Source: Mycocentrospora acerina
Taxonomy: Eukaryota; Ascomycota; Dothideomycetes; Pleosporales
Assembly: GCA_022701365.1 (NCBI GenBank)
Contig: JAKUHH010000032.1
Coordinates: 186,001-250,000 of the forward strand
Length of the DNA: 64,000 nucleotides
Reading direction: 5' to 3'
Below the pieces are notes generated by a model that saw nothing but the letters and a program-made list of their open reading frames with translations, searched no databases and was not told the origin of the DNA. This document shows, one piece after another, positions 23,007-34,521 of this stretch (positions within the stretch are counted from its first letter, which is position 1; each line of letters starts with the position of its first letter). The translations under genes and the position numbers were made by a program.

Positions 23007-24836
23007 TTAGGGAAACGAGCTGCTTTTGAGATCTCTAGGAATAAACTGAATAAAAGGACCTTGTTTCCCACTAGTAAGGTGGCCTTGAATTTCAAAGTTC
23101 ACAACACCCCCTGTGTGTGTCTCTCCTACTCTCCCCAATGGACCACCAGCAACTTTCCAATCCGATCTATACATAATTTGAGCCAACAGCGTAGTAATTT
23201 CCATGTACGCCAGGTTTTTACCAATGCAACCCCTAGATCCTATAGAGAAGGGTACAAAGGCTTTCTTTGAAAGCTCTGCCTGCACATCGTCCAAAGTTTC
23301 CGGTAGCCATCGTTCGGGAATGAATCTGCTTGCGTCTTTAAAGTAGGCTGAATTGCGTTGCAGCGAGTATGCACACGTTGCAACATTTGAGCCTTTTGGA
23401 AGAACAATACCAGCCACCGAGTCTTGATGTAACATTTCCCTCCATAACGGAGCGCCAACTGGAGGAGCTAATCGCATTGATTCGTCAATACAAGCCCGAA
23501 GATATGTGCAATTATTCAACTTTTGGCCTGGGCGAATTTCATCTGAATCTTTGAAGCTACTCCGGATCTCAGTGGCTAGTCTTGCGTATGCCTCTGGGTT
23601 TCGAGAGAGGTAGAAGAAAAACGCAGAAATGGCGACAGAAGACGTGTCGGTGCCTTTGAAAATTAGCTTCTTGATGGAGAGGTAGCTTCAAAAGTTTTCA
23701 ATAAGTTCGAAAACGATATTCTTACCTGCTATCACCATAACGATCGCATCAGCAGCGAGCTCAGCTGGGGATAATCCTTGAAGACCTTTCTTATCTCCCA
23801 GAAGATTTCCGAAGATGTCATCAATATGGCGTTCCTGCTCAAGCGCCACTCTATCCTTAGCAAATCCTTTCGCTTTTTTAAAGAAACTCTGCGACTGCTT
23901 AACGTGCTTAGGAAAGAGAAGATGTTTTAAGATTGGGAAATCTACAAAGGCTGGCTGCGCGAGTGATATGCCCCCCAAAAACATGGTGCTATCAATGCCT
24001 TTAACTATTGAACGACCGTGCGATTTTGTAATAAGGTCTTGAGGGGTATAGAAAGCTACTTTAGCCATGACATCGAATGTAAAGTAAGAACCTTTAGAGT
24101 GTTAGCTGTTTCTATGGCTATTAGTCTGCGTTAGCTACGTACTTAGATGTCCAATGTCACGCGAAGGTCCCCACTGAGATCCTTTGCTGCTGTTATCAAG
24201 AAGTCCGAGTAGAGAATCACAGAAAACCTTGCATGTCTCAGAGACCAATGGCTCATACTTTTGAAGAGCAACAACAGAGAAGGCTCGACTTAATAGTCGT
24301 CGTCGAGGAGCATGCTCCTCCTTATCTATCGCATTGATGATGCTGACCGTACCATTTTCTCGAATTGAAAAATAGCCTTGGGCCTTTTTTGTCTTTGAAG
24401 GGCTGTTGTAGATTTCTAGCAAAGTTAGATACTTTGAGAATATGTACAGACTAGTATCATACCGTGCATTCCTTCAATGTTGTTGATAAGAAGGCCATTT
24501 GGCCTATAACGCACAACGTCACCTGTTTAACCATGAGTTGTCATGATACTAGCATCATGGACTCTGTAAGAATATACCATATAGTTCATGGCACCTTGCA
24601 ATATCCAGGTGGATGTTACCGGTATACGACTGGTAGCCTGCATACCATGAGGTACATTTTGCTAAGAATGGGCCGGGTTGCGCAGCAAATGGATGGAAAA
24701 ATAATCTATAGAGAATAATGCAAAACTGTTTGAGTTATTAGTCTAATACCGGTCGAATGCTCGTATATCCTACATATGTAAATAATATTCCACAAAACGT
24801 GATAAAGGCAGCTGATTTCCACGAGAGATCCGCCAT
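23007..24836 (-). CDS. Microsomal cytochrome P450 monooxygenase
   Basis: Six exons (24774-24836, 24578-24725, 24463-24522, 24143-24415, 23726-24091, 23007-23653) sum to 1557 nt, 518 residues. A membrane anchor (SAAFITFCGILFTYFCIILY) leads to the fungal P450 hinge FFHPFAAQPGPFLAK. Then come LYGDVVRYRPNG, the I-helix oxygen motif AGTDTSS, the ExxR motif (ESMR), PERW, and the haem loop FSIGSRGCIGKNLA with its Cys ligand. The overall pattern resembles CYP65-like or benzoate-hydroxylase-like fungal P450s of the endoplasmic reticulum. Substrate unknown, and no synthase gene is nearby. Intron 1 is 48 nt; using the alternative donor 24 nt downstream would leave a 24-nt intron, too short to splice. 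All motifs and splice sites are intact despite the AT-rich surroundings. Confidence 0.88.
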
Positions 24837-26844
24837 TTGGTAGATTTCTGTTGCTGTCAAGACAGGAGACCTCGATTCAATGAAAGGTTCTTCTTAATTT
24901 TCGAAGCAACTGAAATTCTTAGTAACTGTGACTGTCCAACGTTGGGAAACTGATTGACTTTATATCCAACTGTATGTGGAGTTGCTCTCTATGACAATTG
25001 TTGAATACGCACAGAAATCACCACGTTTGGCCGTGATTAGTCAACAGCATCATTCTATACCGATATATGGATCACAGATAGCCTCGGTGTGAATAATTGT
25101 GGCCCTAGATTAAAGTACCTTTAGTCGGTAATAGCTGATATTCGGCGTAATTGTGGAAATTTATTTATGCTGTGAACTTGAGATTGGTCAACACAGATAT
25201 GCTGCATTCCATGAGAAGCGGTGATGACATAGAAACCCACTGTTCCTTAGTATATATGGATCTGTGACGCTTCAAATCTAAATTCTACGTAGATTACGTG
25301 AACAAAAGATTTTCAACACCTGATCCATTTAGATTCTGTCTTACTCGAACCTGTAATCGTGGGATAGCAAGCTCCCTCTCAGGAGATGAGCAATGAAAAA
25401 ACCATTTGGGACAGGTAGCAGTTCATGTATTTCAACAATAAATTTAGCGGAGTACAGAACAGAGGCCTTTCAAAGTATCCCAGAGTTTCAGATAAAACTA
25501 TTTGGAGCAGTCGTGTGCTACATGCTCGTAACTCGGCTTAAGTCTGTAAATGTTTTATACCTATCTTACATAAGAGAAATTATAACGAGTAATTAACTGT
25601 AGTGTTTATGCTTCATCAAACATTCAGCTGTGCGACAGTGCTGACCTTGTTTTCTAAATCACTCAGCATTTTCTTCAATTGATAGGGCCGTTTTGTTACG
25701 TGTAAGTCTCGCCTCAAATAGCCGTCAATTTGGAGATAACTACAGCTTTTAGAAATTAGAAGTCAATGATATCGCATATTAAGTACCGCTAGATATTGAA
25801 GATGTTCATTAATGTTCACTCGTCCTAGTATGACTTCCATATAGTCAGTTGAGTGATCAGCACAGTAAACATCACTCAAAAGAAAAGCATTCTTCAAGAT
25901 GACTTAAAAGGACTGGAAATTTCCATCTTTTTGCAAAATTCATGCAGAAACATGAAAGTATGGAGACAAGACTTTCTTTTTACATAATTAATCACCATTT
26001 CAGGCAAGTTTTGCACTATCATGCTTTAAAGGGGGTGAAGGCGCTTTTATTTGGAGATTGGACCTTTAATCCAAACTACGACCGATACTCCTGTACTACC
26101 GTCCAAAGACTGACAATATTCCCTTCTTTAAAAGGAGATATCAAGTGTTAGCTAACGGGCATTCACACCTTTATGATCCGCCTCGTCTATCGCTAAGACT
26201 CTTTCACCTAATCTACCGTATATTAAGTTGCTGTTGGAGAAGCCTTAAGTTTTTTAAGCCAGTAATATTGATTATATTAGTGCCTTATAATGGCAATCGA
26301 TTTTTATTCTTCTAAGATTGCGTCATCGGAGGAGATAATTTGAAATATCATCTTCCAAACTAGACTTCGAATTCGATGATATCAGAAGCTAGTTATCCTA
26401 TGCATGAAAATGGAAAAGAAAGACTCATCTTTCTTTGAATTAGTGGGTTGACTTTTGTATGCAACTGTACTAACTTGAGAATTGACTTCCTATGCAAGGA
26501 AGGAAACGAAGGTAAGCGACATAATGCTATATTAGACCTAGCCCGTTTGTTATAGGGAGAATTTCCAATGCCCAGAATATGATTTATCACGTCAGTATTT
26601 GAATAGCCAAAATCGCATATTTGTGAAGCATGATGGATAGGTATACGACACGCAGTACCCTTGAAAGAGAAAAGAAGCTCGATTTGCACGATTAAGAACT
26701 TGTCGAATGCTACCAGACAAGGCTGGCAATTTGTTACTTTACTTCAAAATTTCACATTTAAGTTCTTCTTATCGGTGCAGTGCGTTTCCGTGTGGACTTT
26801 CATGAAAATATCAATGTTTAGTGTTATTCAGTCGAGAGCCTTCC
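24837..26844. other. Gene-poor AT-leaning region
   Basis: About 2 kb upstream of the P450 with stops in all frames and only short scattered frames, none with recognisable motifs. The composition suggests old, mutated sequence, but I cannot identify a parent element. Confidence 0.5.
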
Positions 26845-26963
26845 ACATACGACCATAGGACGTTGAAAACAAGGCTTCCCGTTCGCTCAGCCCTATTTAA
26901 GCAACGTACCGGCGGACTAGTAGTCAGGTGGGTGACCACTGGCGAATCCCCGCTGTTGTATGT
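26845..26963 (+). rRNA. 5S ribosomal RNA gene
   Basis: A 119-base match to fungal 5S rRNA. The 5' end ACATACGACCATAGG pairs with the 3' end TGTTGTATGT to make helix I. The middle shows GGCTTCCCGTTCGCTCAGCC, and the internal control region contains GGTGGGTGACCAC and GGCGAATCCCC. A T-run (TTTTT) directly follows, as expected for RNA polymerase III termination. Single 5S genes scattered among protein genes are normal in Pezizomycotina. A few positions differ from the fungal 5S consensus as I recall it (for example in the region CGTACCGGCGGACTAGTAGTC), so it may be a variant or decaying copy; expression cannot be judged here. Confidence 0.88.
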
Positions 26964-27370
26964 TTTTGCGTTTATTTTTGCTCCATGTCAAACCTGATCC
27001 GAAGTAGTACTGAACGAAGGTCTGCTGTCGGGGGTCATGCAGCCTGCAAAAGCCCCGCCAGCTGTTCACATTAGCAGTTTCATCAGAACTCTCTTGTCAT
27101 CTCAAAGCCAAAATATGGCTGGATCACACTTGGCCTTTTCCCACCTACGGACGCTGCAGCTTCTATCATCAAGCTTCTCCACTGTCATTGGACTGAGAAG
27201 CGCCTTGTAGCAGACTTTTTTGGCACACAGATAGCAGCTTGGGTTCTGAATACATCGCAGCTACATTTATTTATTGTTGCAAAAAGACTATAGCTCTTGA
27301 ATATTTCTACCTTGCCAGTTGGCATGTCCTCAATTGATTGATTAGAGGACATTGTGGGCCTACACTGACC
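26964..27370. other. Spacer between the 5S gene and a small membrane-protein gene
   Basis: About 400 bases; no gene or repeat supported. Confidence 0.5.
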
Positions 27371-27909
27371 TTACAAGTGTCTCAGAATGATTGCAGCCAG
27401 GCTGATCGTGCCTAAAGCAGCTCCACCTATTACTCCGCCCGTGGTCTTACCGACTTGCCCCCTGGAAAACCCAAGAATCAGAGTAATAATGTCGACTGAA
27501 TCTGCCACTATACCCGCAAAAATAGCCCTTCTGATTTCTCTGTAGTCATGTCAGTGTTTCAGTCACGTCCACATTGTTGTGCTTGTGGGCTCCTATTCAG
27601 ACATGCATACCTTCTCCCTCCATCTCCCTTGCCGTCGACTTCTGCAGTGATTAAGAGCCCTCCGATCACACCTTCTCGTACGCCTATCATGCGTACCAAA
27701 AACGCCTCGCTGGCTGCCAAATCGTGGTTGTGCATCGCACACGTGAAACGGGGTGCAATGACACAGGCTGCACCGGTGGCAATGCGAAGGATAGAGAGGG
27801 CCTTGATAGCGACCAGGATTGTTGGCGATATTGGTGTCGTGGATGGGCTACTCAAATGTTTTGCTGAATGCTCGAGAAGCGGATCACTAGACTGGGCTGA
27901 GGGCGCCAT
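27371..27909 (-). CDS. Small multi-pass membrane protein (DUF4267-like)
   Basis: Two exons (27611-27909, 27371-27539) encode 155 residues. After a polar 30-residue N-terminus come four hydrophobic stretches: ILVAIKALSILRIATGAACVIAP, MIGVREGVIGGLLI, AIFAGIVADSVDIITLILGF and the C-terminal GGVIGGAALGTISLAAIILRHL. The MIGVREG segment followed by a second-half helix with IVADSVDI resembles small fungal and bacterial integral membrane proteins of the DUF4267 type; that assignment is tentative. The intron is 71 nt and restores phase. Four helices suggest a location in a cell membrane; function unknown. Confidence 0.7.
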
Positions 27910-28437
27910 CGAGGGGGTGTAACTGTACTTTTAGTGGTGAGTATGCAAAGAGTTCAATGGAGGTTGATGAAATTTCACAAGCAGCGTCGCCTTTGCTTTA
28001 TAGTAGTTTCTCACTATACGGAGTGGCTTGTTAAGGTCGTATTCGTCCTTAGCCGCTACCTGTAACCATCTTCATGTCCAAGCGCCAGCTGCTCTCGAAA
28101 TGAGAAGGCCCCTGTCATTGGGGATAAGCTTTTGATTGGCTTCGCCCAATTACATGTGAAGCTCTTTTTAATCTCGAGAATCTGAGGGCTTCGAATCAAA
28201 TATTCTGACGTTTAGAAGCGACCATACGCTTGGCGGTGCGTTCATGAGTTAGTTCGCTTCAAGGTGTCGAATGTGGTATCGGAGATCTCAACATAGCTTC
28301 GGCTAATTCCACTTTAGCCGACAAGACTAGCGGATCATAACGTTATGCTCTTGGTAAACGAACAAACCTGCATTCGTTGTTTGTTTCCATCATCAATACG
28401 GCCCCCTGACTTAACGTTAATCGTGGACCCCCGCAAT
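27910..28437. other. Divergent promoter region
   Basis: Lies between the starts of the small membrane protein (minus) and the bZIP gene (plus). No further gene seen. An in-frame ATG upstream of the bZIP start exists at 28345. Confidence 0.45.
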
Positions 28438-29560
28438 ATGCCCGCAGAGAAATCTCGCAAGACCAATGCTTCAGCAAGCGTACCAGGGCAGGGCGATCCA
28501 GACCGGGAGAGGGTGCTAAATGTTTTGGCGCAGAGGCGATACCGTAGGCTTCATTCCGATACAGAACATGTAGCCATGAGATACATGCTTAATTCTTGGC
28601 AGGGCAACGACGGAGGGAGAAGATAGCGGCTCTTGAAACACAAGTCCAGGACATCAACCCCCAGAAATGCCTAGACTTACCATGTTATGATGCCCTCCAG
28701 TTGTGGCAAGATGACTTTAATCATCCCTCCTCTGAGACGTCCGATGTAGAACTCGATTCCGCGAAAGACGTCTCGAGAATTCCTAGTAACGTTGAAGAGC
28801 CTGTGTCTAGTATCGATCAAGGTCTGTTCGACATAACCCTCATGCAGAATTTTGATAACAAATACTGCACAAAGCGCGCAGTAGAATTATGCTTACTCAT
28901 GGACCAGGTAATACGATCCTCGTAGACCCTCAGCCTTCAATAATTGTATCATCGCCACTCCAGTTTCCTCTTACGGCCGATGGCGCAGTCCTCACTGTTC
29001 CACTTCTAAGCGCCCTTCGTGCGTTCGGCAGTATTGCCATCGCCCTTGGTGTGTCAACACACGTATGGGACCCACACCACTTACATGTTCTACCTCCTTC
29101 TGTTCCGTCGCTATTGGCACTGCCAGCCAACCTTCATCCGGTGTCGGCTCAACTTACTATCCCACATCACCCAGTTCTAGACCTGTTACCTTGGCCATCA
29201 GTGCGGGAGAAGCTTATCTGCATACTTGCCATGCCATCTGCTTTTCGTCCACCGATAGCACAAGAGGACGGCGCAGATGAAGATTTGTTTACATCGGGAA
29301 GTACCAATTCATGGGCCAAGCAGAGCACAGCGATTGTTAAGCTGGTCCAGGATTTTGATGATATTGAAGGTGGTGGAGGCGTCAGAGTTTATAACAATAC
29401 GACAACATGGAGTGAAGGCAATGAGCTCGTTGAAGAGGCTTGGGAAATTGGTGAATTGTTCTATCAAAATTGGTGGTGGTGTCTTGATCAGAATATCGTG
29501 GCAGTAAGTAATCGAAGAAGGAGAGAGAGAGGGCTAGGGAAGCTGAAGGTCATTGCATGA
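28438..29560 (+). CDS. bZIP transcription factor with DUF3425 domain
   Basis: Exon 1 (28438-28543) ends in RERVLNVLAQRRYR and joins across a 59-nt intron to QRRREKIAALETQVQD (from 28603), rebuilding a bZIP basic region and the start of the zipper. The downstream frame (about 28926-29560) is a DUF3425 domain: PLLSALRAFGSIAIALG..WDP, SLPANLHPVSAQLTIPHHPVLDLLPWPSVREKLI, and WEIGELFYQNWWWCLDQNIVAVSNRRRRERG. This pairing is common in filamentous-fungal regulators. The join between the two parts is uncertain: removing 28822-28925 keeps frame and gives 319 residues, but the donor (GTCTGT) is unusual and 104 nt is lost. If that splice is wrong, the gene is frameshifted. Nuclear; targets unknown. Confidence 0.68.
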
Positions 29561-31135
29561 TTCTATTGATCAATTCTATATTTTCAAGGATACCGTAGTT
29601 CTATTAGACAGGTAGGAGCTATCTGTAAATTTCGGACGAGAGGCAAATATTTCTAGCCTAGTGATCGCTGAAAGTAGCTAGCTCCTTTTACATCATGCAG
29701 AGTTGTGATAAAAACAAGTTCGCCGTCTAATTCTCTACATGATACGTTTGCTTTTGATCTGCCCGTGCGTATTTGTATATGATTTGAGGCCTATACATAT
29801 TTATTCAGAATAATTCTGTTCTAGTGTTGTTTGTTAGCGTAGTGATGAGTGAAGAAAGAAATGCGTCTGAATTGTTCAAGTTTTAAGTAGAGCCCTCACG
29901 CACCATGCCCATGAAGCTAGATTTCTGTAGAAGAAATCTTCGATCTCAATTGTGTGCGAATTTTTAGACCTAGATTGTGCACGTGGATAACTTGATTGAT
30001 GCTTCTTTTATTTCCAAATTTGTCGTCATAAATCTCCGGTTGAGCGTGTGCAATTTAATTTTCATGACAAGATATAAGTCTCGTCCCAGCCTGACCTGTC
30101 TGTGTAGGAGATAAAGTGAAAAGACAGATGCAAAAGCAAAAATAGGCAAGCTAAAGTTATGCGTTGACTCACAAACATATCTCATTGAAAAGCTCAAGCA
30201 TAGCTGACAATGGTCTTCGCGCTGAGTCTTTCCAAGATCCGTATTGGCATGCAATTGTATTATGACACTACATGCACAGTACTAGAGTCTGTTCAGTCGA
30301 AACAGTGAGATCACACAATCATATATAGATGGTATCCAAATGGGCGTTAAGTGTTCAGCAAATAATTATTTGATGGACTCGGAATGAATTGATATTCTTT
30401 GCTACGGCTTTTCCTTTGGCAGTTTCTTTCACCAAAGGGATTCTTCTTAAGGCTTCATTTCTACCGCTTGTATTAAGATTTTTCTTCAATTTGAGTGACA
30501 AAATATTTCTGGGTTGTGGCGTGAAGCCGCTAACAAAATGAGTACCAGAAAATCCTTGCAGAGTCGGCTCTTGGGTATCATCGGCGGTCTACGATTTCGC
30601 AACACTTAAAGATCAAGTATAAAAGAACCGAAAGAATTTGGGAGATTGATTGCCTAATCACCGATTTGAATGGTTTTCCTTGAGTTGCTGATAGAATCCT
30701 AAATATCAGAATGACTTTAGGTATTACTCTTCGGAATGTAAAAGCTGTATGCGTGATTGTACTCATGCGCTAAGACGATAGATTTTGAGCGTCTAAAGCC
30801 TTACACATTTTCTCAAAAATAATAACAATTGCGATTCTGTTCTGCAATCAACAGCTTCTGGATAAAATTTCTATTCAATCGTGGGTACGGCACTTTGTGA
30901 CTCTCTCAACTTCCAGCAAAATCACCATCTGTGCCCAACTACCCAAATTATAGCGGATAAAAGATAATATAGGTTAACACGGCGTAAGTGAGTTTCAAAC
31001 TTCGAAAGAAAATTGTACTATGCGAAAAAATCAATGCTTTGTTCGGACGAAAAGTGAGCAACTCACATCTTAAAATAAACCTATCGACACATCACCTTTT
31101 ACTCGTGCGTAAATCTCGACCTATGAAATTAAACG
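29561..31135. other. Gene-poor AT-leaning region
   Basis: About 1.6 kb without recognisable coding sequence. The last about 70 bases (31085-31135) hold the second copy of a duplicated gene end described separately. Confidence 0.5.
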
Positions 31136-31189
31136 CTACATCAGCCCTATCATCACATCACCCTTTACTCGAGCGTATATCTCTACCTC
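31088..31189 (-). repeat. 66-bp tandem duplication at a gene's 3' end
   Basis: Two similar blocks of about 35 bases begin at 31088 and 31154, exactly 66 bases apart. On the minus strand they encode VEIYARVKGDVMIGLM followed by a stop (inside the gene) and VEIYARVKGDVSIGLF followed by a stop (just beyond it). The differences are few and mostly silent or conservative. Confidence 0.75.
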
Positions 31190-31486
31190 AACTTCCAGGT
31201 CCAACTCAATTTTGATCTTGATGTTGCTATCCTTCTCCCCAACTTTTATTGGCCTGTCTGGGATGCGAGACTGATGCACTGGCACCAATCTCCGACCCCC
31301 GCTTCTCCTTGGCACGGGAATGGGTTCTGCCACGGGTCCCTCGATGTCATCATCGTCGTCGTCCTCATAGGCCTGTGGAGGAGCGACTTTCTGTAAGGTA
31401 CCCTTGTTCTGCTTCCTTGAATTTTTGCGATCGCTCGTTGATGGTGAAGAGCTTTCGAAAGTGGCTCCCTCGGTAGGATTATCCAT
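31136..31486 (-). CDS. Small conserved fungal protein of unknown function
   Basis: Single exon from ATG at 31486, 116 residues (the open frame extends further 5' without a better start). The N-terminal half is polar (TEGATFESSSPSTSDRKNSR) with an acidic run DDDDDD. The C-terminus is a compact strand-rich block: NIKIKIELDLEVEVEIYARVKGDVMIGLM. I recognise this KIELDLEVEVEIYARVKGDV ending as recurring in fungal hypothetical proteins, but no function is known to me. A second copy of the last 16 codons follows the stop. No signal peptide or membrane segment. Confidence 0.6.
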   Translation of the reverse strand: MDNPTEGATFESSSPSTSDRKNSRKQNKGTLQKVAPPQAYEDDDDDDIEGPVAEPIPVPRRSGGRRLVPVHQSRIPDRPIKVGEKDSNIKIKIELDLEVEVEIYARVKGDVMIGLM

Positions 31487-34400
31487 TGTTTGATCTCTTA
31501 TAAGAAAATGAACGTTAACGTGGAAACAGAGGAAATCAAGCGACTTCAGAACATGCTTGTTGTGACTCACTCGTTGGACATTGAAACAGTCAAGCTTGCT
31601 CTCTTTAAGTTGTGTGAGAAGGTGATTGCAAACTGATAGCCGAGGGGATGAAGTGCAAATGAAGGAAATTAGGATGAATTATGTATAGCGGAGACCTTCT
31701 TGATAGCTATCATGCAAGCCAAATTCCTATGACGTAGTAACACAGTATTTTGGTCAGTACACGGTTTAGCTCGAGCTCATATTCACGTGGCATTAGAAAA
31801 ACTGGCATTCATCCTCTTTATGATGGAAACAATGGCGGAATACAGGTATGTGAAATCAAGAAAATAGCCTGATCAGGCGGTAGGGGTAAGAACTTGATGG
31901 AGATGCATTCTGTGATGACGTAGTGATGGCCGGGATGAAACAGATCGTACCAGTCAAAGCTTTGATCTCGTCACCCCGCAAGAAAAAATAGGACGGTTTT
32001 GTGATGTGTCAGCAAAGCGGAGAACTCCAACAACGTCAATACAGCACAATCTTGATAAAACAAAGTAGATTTTCAATAATTGAAAAAGCAACATCTTGAA
32101 ATCATACACCTAAGATTTCAAAACATGAACCCAATGCTACGAATGCAAGTTGGCGTGTCTTAGAGGTTGACTTGTGGACACATGACAAGATTATGCCATC
32201 TTTGTTGCGGGTTGTGACTTTTGAAAGGGAAGTATAAACCACCAGCTTGGTACGCGATCTAAATTGTTTGAAGCTTCCATGTCAAGCGACTCGAATTTAT
32301 TGTTTAATACTGTTATCACTTTATCGCCCAAGTGGAAAGAAGATCAAATTCGAAAGCCAAACGCTAGTGTAACGGGGATATGCCGGATCGATGGATTCGG
32401 TCCGTGCAGCCATTGCATCGGGATACCGGAAGTATCACCCGGTCCTACCAAACATCAGTAGGTATAACATTCAGCGGAAGTGGATGTGCTACATTTGAGC
32501 TGGATCTCCAGACTTTTTAATCTACCCAAAGTTATTAGAGAGGAGCACCCTAGACATTCCCATCGATTTAATTGCATATCACCGAGTCGCTTCTACCCTG
32601 AATTGTGAATGAGAAAGTTTTCCCAGTCGGCTGTCCTAAAGAATATTCTATCAGGAGAAATCTCTCCGCAACTGCAGATAATAACAGGACCTGATAAAAC
32701 GAAGCCTTTAGTTTTGAAAAGCTTAACTCCACTCAAATTAAGATATGAATAAGTCGAACATGAGACTCATAATATTAGAGATAGAGATTATTTATATTTG
32801 AAGTCTCATATACCCCTACATCAGTCTTCAGAAAGTCTCTCAGAAGGATAGGAGAGCTATTTTTCAAAGTCGAGAAATTTGTGTGCCAGTCAGATATGGC
32901 TCCACCGAATGTATGCTCCATCTTGGAAGCGGTGAAGATGGTTTAGGGTCCACATGTAGGGGGATAAGTGGAGGCAGGACTTATCGTGTTGTTACATGAG
33001 GAGGAATAGAAGATCATCTAAATACTGGTGATTCGCGCGCCAATCTACGTGATGGACTGCCATTGTTGGCTAATTCGATGACAAGCCCGGGTATGGAGTT
33101 AATGAAAATCAAATTGGCGAGAAAAGAGAAAGAATAAGGAAAGCCGGATCACGGTGGATAGTTGATGCGCATCGACCTTGGCAGAATTCCTTAGTAATGT
33201 ATGTAAACAACTAAAAGTTAGAAAATAAGTCCTGCTATTAGATAGTGAATGAAATCTGTATCCTGCGCATACTGATCTTAGCTTTGCACATGTTACCCAT
33301 CTCTCAGTGTTAGAACCAACCGTATCAACTCCTCATATCACAGTTATGAAGCGACTCGTTCAGGACATGAACGGGGTCGACCTTTTGATTTTGAACACTC
33401 TCTTTTCTGGTCGTCTGAGACGCTGATTGTTATTGGACATGATACGTGTCTTTTGATGCTCGCAATTTTTAGTATGATCCCTTTAATGAAGGTATCGTAC
33501 TGGTCACAGCTCTATTACATGTTTGTTATTTTGAATCCGGACGGCTAGGATAGTAATTGAATTAAAACTGCCTAATACTATACCTTGATAATTTTTCTGT
33601 GTCATCCTTATGATGAAAAGACTTCATTTCAATAATTTTAGCCTTTCCCGATTGCATCAGTGGCACAACAAACCCGCAAGAGAAAGATTACACCATCAAT
33701 ATTGACATAACTATGTCTGCAGCAACTTCTTAAGGACACTTTTCCTCTAATTCACTTACCTATAACACATATTATTACCGAGACTTGAATGACTGCAGCA
33801 ATTACGTAGAGATCTCAGTGTTATTGATCTATCTCAGAATTGGTCAATCTACAAAAAGATCCATGCTTTACAGATATATTAGGATTTGTGTGAATTGAAA
33901 TAGTGTTTGAAGACTTGTTACTTGACAAAGCGGAGCTGTCATAGTCTCATGTACAGATTGGATATGCGAGAATAATGCAGGCCAATGTGCCTCAAACAAC
34001 ATAAATACCTGGTATTGTACGAGATCATTGAGACTAACAATTTTTAGCCAACATAGGTGGTACATCATATGTTTCAGTACATGAGTATTCAATTTTTACC
34101 GACAAAATTCCTTCAATTGTGGCTATCAACTACCCCACCATCTTACCCTTGGGCGCAATCAGCCAAAATACCTTATTAAAGTATGAAGCGTTGTACTTCA
34201 TTTAATAGGTCATTTCAAATCTTATATCTTGAAAGATCTAAGAGAAGATGCCATGCCTATTCCCGCAAGCCATGGAGGTCCAAAATTTGTTGTTATAAGC
34301 CTAGACGACTATACAGGGTTGAGAACGACACTCATCTTACTCACTATCGCATTCCCAGACTCGCACCTCGATGTATTTCATCCCGAGTAGCGCTTCGATT

Positions 34401-34521
34401 TCCCTAATTTTGAGAAGGTGCAGCATTCATCATGGTAGTAACAGCGAGAGACGCAATCTATAAACTTCCTATCCATCTACTAACTCGTCGAAGCATCATA
34501 TTTCTCCATTTTAAACCCCCA
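31487..34521. other. 3-kb gene-poor AT-rich region
   Basis: No open frame above about 75 codons, no recognisable motif, and many stops in all frames. It may be old RIP-mutated sequence; I cannot identify an element or repeat within it. Confidence 0.5.

Noticed and set aside
24750..24836. P450 first exon ending at the GTATTA donor
   Set aside because: That donor would leave only a 24-nt intron with the phase-correct acceptor; the GTAGGA donor gives a normal 48-nt intron.
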